NCBI GenBank assembly: GCA_002506105.1
Contig: DAWU01000030.1
Location: forward strand, 1-49,122
Origin: Methanolinea sp. UBA275
Lineage (GTDB): Archaea; Halobacteriota; Methanomicrobia; Methanomicrobiales; Methanospirillaceae
Direction: 5' to 3'
Length of the DNA: 49,122 nt
Shown: piece by piece, positions 15,057 through 22,085 of the stretch
How the letters are laid out: every line of letters starts with the position of its first letter
Position numbering within the stretch: position 1 is the first letter of the stretch
The notes under the pieces: generated by a model
The model's database searches: none
Told to the model about the DNA's origin: nothing
The model's input: the letters and a program-made list of their open reading frames with translations, nothing else
Position numbers and translations under genes: made by a program

Positions 15057-16520
15057 ATGAAGACACAAGGAAAAAACCACAGTGTGAATGTCCTGATTGT
15101 CGAGGATAGCCGGACTCAGGCCGAATATCTCCAGCATATCCTTGAGAATGAGGGATACACTGTTGTTCTTGCCACGAATGGAATTGAAGCCCTTGAAAAG
15201 GTCAAGATTGGGGAGCCGTCAATTATTCTGACCGACATTGTAATGCCGGAGATGGATGGATACGAGCTATGCAGGGTCATCAAGACCGATGAGAACCTCA
15301 GACACATCCCGGTCATCATTGTCACTCAGCTTTTTGACCCGGCAGATCTGGTAAAAGGCCTGGATGCGGGTGCGAATAATATCATCATCAAGCCCTATGA
15401 ACCGAAGCACGTGATTTCCCGGATACAGAATACCCTTCAGTTGGATGATGCAGATTCAACGCTCGAGGTGTCGTTTGACGGCAAGACACACACTATACCT
15501 GCACACAAACTCCGGACTCCTGCACTCCTTCTCTCAACCCTGGATAACGCCCTGAAGAAAAATACAGAATTATCGGAAGCAAATGAACTGCTTGCCGCGG
15601 TAAACAGGGACCTGCAACAGAAATTTGAACGCCATAAGGCGATAAGCAAGACGCTCCAGTCATCACAACAATCAGACACCAGGGGAACGGATACCCCCTC
15701 CCGGGGCCAGGAATCCCCAGGAATACATGATGCAGGCCGGAACCACCCCCAGTATGACGAGATCATGCGGATGGTTGTCGGGCATTTACCATTTCCACTC
15801 TCTCTCATTGATGCTTCAGGAAAATTCCGGTTCATGAATACAAAATTCGAACAACTCTTCGGGTACACCATCGAGGACATTCCTTCCGAAAAGGAGTGGT
15901 TCTCAAAGGCGTTCCGCGATACTCCCGAGTCAAAAAATTTCATTTCCCTCTGGAAGCGCACCCTTGAAGGTGCAGGAGCGAAAGATTCCTCCACATTTCC
16001 TGTCACCTGTAAAAATGGGAACATTTGCCAGATCTCCATTCATGTGACCCCCCTCACTGGAGATGAAAGGTGTGTCGTGTTTGAAGATGTCACAGGGAAG
16101 CTCAAATCTGACCGGCTCCGCTTTTTCCTTGCATCGATTGTCAGTTCGTCGCATGATGCGATTATCGGAAAATCGCTTGATGGCACAATTCTGAGCTGGA
16201 ACAGAGCTGCCGAGCGTTATTACGGGTACCTTGCAGAGGAGGTGGTTGGAAAATCCATCGCCATCATCATACCACCCGAATTGCATATACATCTCCCTCT
16301 TTTTCTTCAGAGGATTGCCAATGGTGAGATCATTGATCGATTTAACACCGTCCGGGTCCGAAAAGACGGATCCCGCATTAATGTATGTGTGACTCTTTCA
16401 CCGATAAGGGATGAAGGAGGGCGGGTTATTGGTGTTTCAACCATTGCCCAGAACGTAACCCACAGCAAGAATAATGATCTCAGCAATCAGGCAGAGGACC
16501 AGGCAGATCCCCACAGGTAG
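15057..16520 (+). CDS. Response regulator with two PAS domains
   Basis: 487 residues from ATG 15057. The receiver domain (residues 10-125) has VLIVEDSRTQ, the phosphoacceptor Asp60 in LTDIVMPEMDG, and the conserved Lys in IIIKPYEP. A linker with coiled-coil character (KKNTELSEANELLAAVNRDLQQKFERH) leads to PAS 1 (PFPLSLIDASGKFRFMNTKFEQLFGY) and PAS 2 (SSHDAIIGKSLDGTILSWNRAAERYYGY ... NVTHSKNN). There is no output domain after PAS 2. An in-frame start at 14808 would add 83 residues without domain features. It shares its PAS module with the preceding gene. Receiver phosphorylation by the nearby CheA or by unlinked kinases is possible (inference). Confidence 0.83.
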   Translation: MKTQGKNHSVNVLIVEDSRTQAEYLQHILENEGYTVVLATNGIEALEKVKIGEPSIILTDIVMPEMDGYELCRVIKTDENLRHIPVIIVTQLFDPADLVKGLDAGANNIIIKPYEPKHVISRIQNTLQLDDADSTLEVSFDGKTHTIPAHKLRTPALLLSTLDNALKKNTELSEANELLAAVNRDLQQKFERHKAISKTLQSSQQSDTRGTDTPSRGQESPGIHDAGRNHPQYDEIMRMVVGHLPFPLSLIDASGKFRFMNTKFEQLFGYTIEDIPSEKEWFSKAFRDTPESKNFISLWKRTLEGAGAKDSSTFPVTCKNGNICQISIHVTPLTGDERCVVFEDVTGKLKSDRLRFFLASIVSSSHDAIIGKSLDGTILSWNRAAERYYGYLAEEVVGKSIAIIIPPELHIHLPLFLQRIANGEIIDRFNTVRVRKDGSRINVCVTLSPIRDEGGRVIGVSTIAQNVTHSKNNDLSNQAEDQADPHR

Positions 16521-16676
16521 TTGGTTTTCGGGATCTACCATTTTTTCGGATCGCTGCACGGGGAAATCCTGGTGTGGCCTTTCCGGGCTTTTCACCTGGT
16601 AAGAGAAAAACTGGTGTTTGGAGGTTCAGAGCTGGACTACTCTGAATTCTCCCTACAGAGAAGGTATTTGAATGAC

Positions 16677-16776
16677 GCCCCCATCCGGGGGCTAAAAAAA
16701 AGTCCTTTTGGGGCCATAATGAATATTTGCCAGAAATAATTGCATTGCTAAGCCATGCACATGCTTTTGTTCAAAT
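16677..16776 (+). repeat. 100-nt direct repeat, left copy
   Basis: A C5/G5 hairpin (CCCCCATCCGGGGG), an A-run, AGTCCTTTTGG, then AATGAATATTTGCCAGAA and a GC-poor tail ending TTTTGTTCAAATG. The same blocks recur in order at 17652-17750. The two copies flank the PAS relic and the HEAT gene. Confidence 0.7.
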
Positions 16777-16918
16777 GTGCGAACCTTCGGAGTTCTCAAG
16801 GGTATCCGGTCCCGTGGAAAAATGGTATGGTCCCGTGTGATCTCTCTACCCTGTCGCCGGTTCAGAAGATCTGATCGAAAAGGTCGGATCCGCCAGGATC
16901 CGCATTTCCGGTCACCGG

Positions 16919-17040
16919 ATGTTCAGGTCGTTGCATGATGCCCGGGTATCGGAAAGTCTTGTGGTGGCATCAATCACGAGTTGGCATAGATCTGAGGAGC
17001 GTTATTCTATCCCCTTCGCAGAAGAGGTGAGAAGAAGATC
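16919..17040 (+). pseudogene. Relic of a PAS domain
   Basis: The translated segment SLHDARVSESLVVASITSW, then ERYSIPFAEEV lines up with SSHDAIIGKSLDGTILSW, then ERYYGYLAEEV in the intact PAS 2 encoded around 16140-16250. At DNA level CGCATGATGC/GCATGATGC, ATCGGAAA and GAGCGTTATT are shared in the same order. No start codon, upstream PAS or receiver domain, or downstream continuation remains. It is a decayed partial duplicate. Confidence 0.65.
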
Positions 17041-17275
17041 CAAAACATCACACAACCACACGAATTCCCCTCATCATAACAGACCCCCGGCGGGAACATG
17101 GGGAGGTTTTCAATTTTCAGACACCTCTCCGGACCAGAGAGCAATCCTTGCGGGAGATCGGAGGCGGAAACTGCTCTTGATTCATCCGGAAAAAAAGGAA
17201 GAGTATTGTATTTTAAGGTGTGTAGTAATCTGGTGTGAAGGAATGCGACGGTTGAAAGGTAACCCTTGGCACTCT

Positions 17276-17638
17276 CTACTTTGATATCATCGCCAATGCT
17301 TCTTCCGCAGCTATCTTTACATAGCCGTTGTCATTCTTCATAACTTCCTGAAGGCTTGTTAATGCCTTGGGATCGCCTAGTTTCCCGAGCGATGCTGCAG
17401 CTGCGAAGCGCACATCCTGCTCTGGATCTTTCAGGAGTTTGATCAGAGCATCTACAGCCTTTGTGGCACCGATATTTGCCAGTGCATCTGCTGCCAGGTA
17501 CCTGACCCAGCGGTCCTCATCTTTCAGTGCTTTGATAAGATATTCCGAAGCCGGCTCTCCGAACCCTTCCAGAGATACAACGTTTTTCCAGCGTTCCACA
17601 TTCTTCTTATCCTCAAGTGCTGCGACTGTCTTCTGCAT
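17276..17638 (-). CDS. Small HEAT-repeat (PBS-lyase type) protein
   Basis: 120 residues with three to four HEAT-like helical pairs: ASEYLIKALKDEDRWVRYLAADALANIGATKAVDALIKLLKDPEQDVRFAAAASLGKLGDPKALTSLQEVMK, then YVKIAAEEALAMI. These are the EZ/PBS-lyase-type repeats with D-x-x-V-R and A-x-x-A-L-G positions, a protein-binding scaffold. It is a cytoplasmic single gene, divergent from 17850-18125. The right copy of the 100-nt repeat lies immediately before its start codon and may contribute its promoter. Confidence 0.85.
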   Translation of the reverse strand: MQKTVAALEDKKNVERWKNVVSLEGFGEPASEYLIKALKDEDRWVRYLAADALANIGATKAVDALIKLLKDPEQDVRFAAAASLGKLGDPKALTSLQEVMKNDNGYVKIAAEEALAMISK

Positions 17639-17651
17639 GGTTGAATTTCCT

Positions 17652-17750
17652 ACCCCTCAGGGGTTGAAAGAGAGTCCTTTTGGCCAGATAATGAATATTT
17701 GCCAGAATTTTCTGCCTTGCAAAGCAACGCACAGGTTTTTTGTTCAGATG
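17652..17750 (+). repeat. 100-nt direct repeat, right copy
   Basis: ACCCC/GGGGT hairpin (17652-17664), then AGTCCTTTTGG, AATGAATATTTGCCAGAA, TTGC-AAGC-A-GCACA and TTTTTTGTTCAGATG, in the same order as at 16677-16776. It lies between two divergent start codons, so it could contain a promoter as well as being a recombination remnant. Confidence 0.7.
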
Positions 17751-17849
17751 CAAAAGAATTTGAAAATGGTGCACATTCGCATTGCATATTTGCATTGCAT
17801 TGCACAACATTCATTTTCTCATACGTTCTATCATACCTGGGAGATTTCG

Positions 17850-18125
17850 ATGACCAACCCACACAAGCAACTGATCGACACGATATGCAACGAAGTGCTG
17901 CCGAATATGGTCCGGTTATGTGAATCGAAGAAAATGGCAGATGCACTGAATCAGGATCAGTTTGTGACCCTTATCGAACAGAAGATTGAGCGGGCAAACA
18001 AATCACTCAAAATGCTGCCTCCTGAGGAACAACCGCTCTACCGACAAAAGATTGACTACGCGTACGCAGATAACATTGACCGACTGAGAAGGGAGATCGC
18101 GAACCGGCCCCCGGTCTCTCTATAA
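17850..18125 (+). CDS. Unknown small helical protein
   Basis: 91 residues from ATG 17850, which follows GGGAGATTTCG. The sequence is hydrophilic and helical (LIDTICNEVLPNMVRLCESKKMADAL, FVTLIEQKIERANKSL, YADNIDRLRREIANRPP) with no membrane segment, zinc site or catalytic motif. I do not recognise a family. The upstream region has iterated TTGCATTGCA-like words (17779-17804) that could be a regulator site. Its position before the CheW gene may be coincidental: 369 nt separate them. Confidence 0.6.
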   Translation: MTNPHKQLIDTICNEVLPNMVRLCESKKMADALNQDQFVTLIEQKIERANKSLKMLPPEEQPLYRQKIDYAYADNIDRLRREIANRPPVSL

Positions 18126-18494
18126 TTCGAAGTTCTCCCGATACATCACCATATCCCTTTCACTTCCACACGCGATCGTAAGGGTACAATACTACTCCAT
18201 CCTTTTTTCAATACTTCTTTCACAGGATCCTCAAATCTCAGTGATTCATGCACGTGAATCAGGGGATGTGACACCATGAAATGTGCAAAGAGAGGACGCC
18301 GGTATTTCTCTTCCCTTTCAACTGACGTGAGAATACAAAAATGGTTCTTGTCCTGGTGATCAGGATGACGGGCGTGTGAAAAAAGGTGCCATACACCTCA
18401 CATTCCCAAGACTTGAAGAAACGGGAGCACCCATGCCATCATTCCATTACCTATTTTTGTGTTGTGGCAAAAGAATGATCATCGGATACCTCTG
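18126..18494. other. Intergenic, no gene seen
   Basis: No frame with protein character, no hairpin plus T-tract and no clear TATA box could be distinguished. It must carry the control region of the chemosensory cluster if that is transcribed from its first gene. Confidence 0.4.
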
Positions 18495-19484
18495 ATGACA
18501 ACCCTGCTTCACTTCCTGGTAGAAGGGATTGCCTGTGCGATCCCAAACGAGCACGCGCTTTTTGTAGTCCAGATGGTTGCATTCGCACAACCCGATATAC
18601 CCGCGAGGGGTGTGGCTGGCAAGGTGAATATTGAGGGATCCATCTATCCCGTGTACTCTCTCCGCCAGCTTTTTGGCTTCAGTGAACGTTCGCCACGCTC
18701 TTCGGATGTATTGATTATCACAGAGGCAGGTCCGGTGACAGTGGCACTGTGGGTAGATGAGACCTCGGATATCATGGACAGCTCAGCGCATGTGGATGCC
18801 GAATCATCGAGCGAGCTGACCGGTCTCCACATCACATCCGATGGTGTGGTCATTATCGATGACCTCCCTCTGTTCCTGTTGAAATCTGATCCTGAAAAAA
18901 TCCATGCTGCGTTGCCTTCTCCCTGTAAGGAATCTGCGGTGGAAACCGAATATCCGGAACGGGTACAGGCAATTCTTGAAAAGCGGGCGAGAAAAATTGC
19001 CCGGCCGGTTGGTGCAGAAGACCAGGCAGTGCCTGTTGAAATCCTGAAATTCCGGCTTGCATACCAGGAATATGCATTTTCCATGGAATATATCCGTGAG
19101 GTTGTCCTGACCGGAGAGATCACCCCCGTGCCAGGCACACCCAGGTATATCGCGGGCATCTGCGCGATCCGGGGGGAGATCATCTCGCTGGTTGACCTCC
19201 GGGAATTCTTTAAAATCCGTGGAAAAGGGCTCACGGATCTCAACAGGGTTATTGTCATTTCCGACAGAACGATCACGTTCGGTATCCTTGCTGATTTCAT
19301 CACGGGGATCGGTACGATCCGGAAAGAGATGCTGTCGCCTGTCCGTCAGGGTCAGACCCAGATTGCGGAACGCTACACCCTTGGTGCCGTGAATGATCTC
19401 ATTGTCCTTGACGTTGCCGCACTTCTGAAAGATCCTGCGATGGTGGTGAGCAGTACCGCGATAGAACGTCCGATTTCGAACTGA
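18495..19484 (+). CDS. Protein with two CheW-like domains
   Basis: 329 residues from ATG 18495 (a GTG at 18459 is possible). Two CheW-like SH3-type domains are visible. The first (about 1-140) has LLHFLVEGIACAIPNEHALFVVQM and VAGKVNIEGSIYPVYSLRQLFG. The second (about 180-320) has ILKFRLAYQEYAFSMEYIREVV, ITPVPGTPRYIAGICAIRGEIISLVDLREFF and a LGAVNDLIVLDVAALL ending. CheW couples receptors to CheA; double CheW proteins can cross-link arrays (family knowledge). It precedes the receptor and CheA genes in the same orientation. Confidence 0.87.
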   Translation: MTTLLHFLVEGIACAIPNEHALFVVQMVAFAQPDIPARGVAGKVNIEGSIYPVYSLRQLFGFSERSPRSSDVLIITEAGPVTVALWVDETSDIMDSSAHVDAESSSELTGLHITSDGVVIIDDLPLFLLKSDPEKIHAALPSPCKESAVETEYPERVQAILEKRARKIARPVGAEDQAVPVEILKFRLAYQEYAFSMEYIREVVLTGEITPVPGTPRYIAGICAIRGEIISLVDLREFFKIRGKGLTDLNRVIVISDRTITFGILADFITGIGTIRKEMLSPVRQGQTQIAERYTLGAVNDLIVLDVAALLKDPAMVVSSTAIERPISN

Positions 19485-19586
19485 CAGGGCCTCTCTTTTT
19501 CCCGGAGTCCGCCTAATTTCTGGACAAGGATATGAGGATCTCTTTCTTATCCCGGTTGGAACGAGGAAAGGATTCATTGCCGGGCA

Positions 19587-19628
19587 GTGTGGAGGGGGGA
19601 ATCCACACAATCAAATCAGTATATATAT
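19587..19628 (+). promoter_or_regulatory. Promoter with inverted repeat upstream of the chemoreceptor gene
   Basis: A perfect 7-bp inverted repeat GTGTGGA/TCCACAC (19587-19608) sits about 10 nt before the TATA box AGTATATATATGA (19618-19630). The ATG is at 19689 with AGGAG at 19674-19678. The repeat could be a terminator-like stem after cheW or an operator next to the BRE/TATA element. Confidence 0.5.
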
Positions 19629-19688
19629 GAGTGTTCCATCCAGTCTAATCATATCGGAATGTGCACGTGATTCAGGAGTGGAAATTGG

Positions 19689-22073
19689 ATGGCGCTTTTT
19701 TCCAACATGAAAGTCGGAACAAAAATTCTCGTGATCTGCCTGTTATTGGCAATCCTCCCGACACTGTTGCTTGGGCTGGTTGCGTACACCAGTTCAAGCA
19801 CGGTTATCAGTGAAAAGACGCAGGCGTTGCTCGAGACACAGGTAGGAGACATGAAAGGGTGGACCAACGATGTCTACACCCTCACCAGGAACAAGGTCAA
19901 CAGTGATCTCAACGTTGCAAAGCAGAATTTCTATGGGAAGGGGGAACCTGCTGTCATTGATGGAAAAATGGTGCTGGTAGACAGCACGGGCAAACAGTAT
20001 GTTGTGAACGATAACTTTGAAATTGTCGATATCGTCCAGGCAATGGTTGGCGGTGCTGCGACGGTATTCCAGGTGTACGATGACAGTTATGCGGTTCGTA
20101 TCTCAACGAATGTCCTGGATACCAATGGAAACCGTGCAGTCGGGACCCGTCTGACCGATGAAGTGTATGACGCAACCGTGAATAATGGCGGGACGTACTA
20201 TGGAAGGAGAGACCTGTTTGGGATAAATTATGTGACCGCCTATGAACCAATCAAAGATAAAAGTGGCAAGATTATCGGCGTTCTTTTCGTCGGCACCGAG
20301 GAAGGACAGACGCTTGATGTGGTCAAGAAGAGCATTCAGGAAACCATAGTCGGGAAAAACGGCTACATGTATGTGATGGACAGTGCAGGGAATGTGCTTG
20401 TCCACCCTCAACTCACCGGTGAAAACTGGGCAGACAAGGATTTCGCCCGGCAGATAATCAATAATAAGGAAGGTGCCATCCCCCACGATGTTGACGGGAC
20501 GCATGTCCTTGATGCCTATACCTATTACGAACCGCTCGATTGGTATATTGTTTCACGTGCGATACTCTCGGATTTCACCGAACCCATCGAAACCATCCAG
20601 ACAACCCTCATCGCACTTATGATTGCAGCGATTGCAATTGGTGCTCTTGTTGCAATCCTCTTTGGCCGCTCGATCTCCGGACCGCTCCAGCAGGTCGTCG
20701 TGATGATCAAGGAACTCCGGAACGGACATCTGTCTGCACGTCTGAATATCAAGAGAGACGATGAGATCGGGATCATGGCAGCAACGATGGATGAGTTTGC
20801 CGACGACCTCCAGACAAACGTTGTCGGGAACATCAAAAAAATCGCACACGGCGATTACATTGAATCCTTCTCTGAACCGGTTGACACGAGGGACGAGATC
20901 CGCCCAGCTCTCAGGATGATGGTGGATTCTCTGGATCACCTGCACAAGGAGACCATCAAGCTCACCGATGCTGCCCGTGCCGGAGATCTGTCCGTCCGGG
21001 GGAACGAGAAAGCATTCCGGGGGGGGTACCGGATGATCATTGCAGGGTTCAATAAAACCCTTGAAACGATCACGGAACCGGTGAATGAGGCGATGCGCCT
21101 TGCCGGCTTCTATGCATCAGGCGATTTCACCGCGAGGTTTGACGAGAAGATACCTGTTGCCGGTCAATTTGTCGCGTACCGCGACGCCCTCAACACGATC
21201 GGAATCGAGCTCTCCCGGATGATGAAGATTATCAACGAGGAACTGTATGAGGGTGTATCGGTCCTTTCTTCAGCATCCAGCGAGATCCTCGCGGTGACGA
21301 GCCAGCTCTCCACTGCCAGCTCCTATACGGCAAACACCGTCAACGATACTTCGGATTCTGTGGAGGGAGTCAGGAAAAAGACCGAGATTGTTATCCAGAA
21401 ATCAAAATCCGTGTCAGAGAAAGCGCTGAAGGCAATCAGCGTATCCGGTGAAGGCCAGGAATCGGTCCAGGAGATTCTGAACGGTATGAACCAGATCCAG
21501 CGTCAGATGGACATGATTGGGATGAACGTCATCAAGCTGTCCGAAGAGAGCCAGGCGATTGGAGAGATTATCGCTACGGTGACGGATATCTCGGAACAGA
21601 GCAACCTGCTTGCGGTCAATGCATCCATCGAGGCTGCAAAAGCCGGGGAACTTGGTAAAGGATTTGCCGTGGTCGCGCATGAAATCCACAATCTTGCAGA
21701 ACAGTCCAAGAAAGCGACCACGAATATCAGGATGATCCTCACCGATATCCAGCGTGGCGTCTCGTCGACCGTGGTATCCACGGAACAGGGTACCCGGTCG
21801 GTTGCCGATGCAGTGCGGCTGACCAGCGATGCACGCGAGGCGATTGAAGTCTTAACCCGCTCAATTACAGACTCGTCCAGGGAAGCGATCGAGATTACCA
21901 CCTCCATTCAGGAGCAGGCTGCCGGTGTCGATCAGATCTCCCTCGCGATGGAAAAAATCAGGAGCGCCGCACAGAAGAACCTCGAGATCACGAGAAAGGC
22001 GGAAAAAACTGCCGAAGACCTGCATGAGCTTGGCATCCGGTTAAAGAAGCTCACCGTGCAGTACCATGTATAA
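19689..22073 (+). CDS. Methyl-accepting chemotaxis protein with Cache-type sensor
   Basis: 794 residues. TM1 about 12-34 (ILVICLLLAILPTLLLGLVAY), then an extracytoplasmic Cache domain about 40-295 (TRNKVNSDLNVAKQNFYGKG, GGAATVFQVYDDSYAVRISTNV, GKIIGVLFVGT, NGYMYVMDSAGNVLVHP: Cache3/Cache2-type). TM2 lies about 300-320, followed by HAMP (GRSISGPLQQVVVMIKELRNGHLSARL) and a second HAMP-like stretch. The signalling tip is DISEQSNLLAVNASIEAAKAGELGKGFAVVAHEIHNLAEQS. It ends without a CheR-docking pentapeptide. The ligand is probably a small organic acid or amino acid (family knowledge, not read from sequence). The cheA-type gene follows after 12 nt. Confidence 0.92.
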   Translation: MALFSNMKVGTKILVICLLLAILPTLLLGLVAYTSSSTVISEKTQALLETQVGDMKGWTNDVYTLTRNKVNSDLNVAKQNFYGKGEPAVIDGKMVLVDSTGKQYVVNDNFEIVDIVQAMVGGAATVFQVYDDSYAVRISTNVLDTNGNRAVGTRLTDEVYDATVNNGGTYYGRRDLFGINYVTAYEPIKDKSGKIIGVLFVGTEEGQTLDVVKKSIQETIVGKNGYMYVMDSAGNVLVHPQLTGENWADKDFARQIINNKEGAIPHDVDGTHVLDAYTYYEPLDWYIVSRAILSDFTEPIETIQTTLIALMIAAIAIGALVAILFGRSISGPLQQVVVMIKELRNGHLSARLNIKRDDEIGIMAATMDEFADDLQTNVVGNIKKIAHGDYIESFSEPVDTRDEIRPALRMMVDSLDHLHKETIKLTDAARAGDLSVRGNEKAFRGGYRMIIAGFNKTLETITEPVNEAMRLAGFYASGDFTARFDEKIPVAGQFVAYRDALNTIGIELSRMMKIINEELYEGVSVLSSASSEILAVTSQLSTASSYTANTVNDTSDSVEGVRKKTEIVIQKSKSVSEKALKAISVSGEGQESVQEILNGMNQIQRQMDMIGMNVIKLSEESQAIGEIIATVTDISEQSNLLAVNASIEAAKAGELGKGFAVVAHEIHNLAEQSKKATTNIRMILTDIQRGVSSTVVSTEQGTRSVADAVRLTSDAREAIEVLTRSITDSSREAIEITTSIQEQAAGVDQISLAMEKIRSAAQKNLEITRKAEKTAEDLHELGIRLKKLTVQYHV

Positions 22074-22085
22074 ATATCCCTCACA

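Larger units (their letters stand above)
16521..17275. other. Intergenic region with PAS relic and a direct repeat
   Basis: No intact gene. The region contains the left copy of a 100-nt direct repeat (16677-16776) and a decayed PAS-coding segment (16919-17040). The remainder (17050-17275) shows no recognisable feature; a frame at 16919-17284 spans both the relic and unrelated sequence. Confidence 0.55.

Noticed and set aside
18804..19610. 268-codon frame antisense to the CheW-like gene
   Set aside because: Shadow frame: the forward gene has two clear CheW domains and normal codon use.
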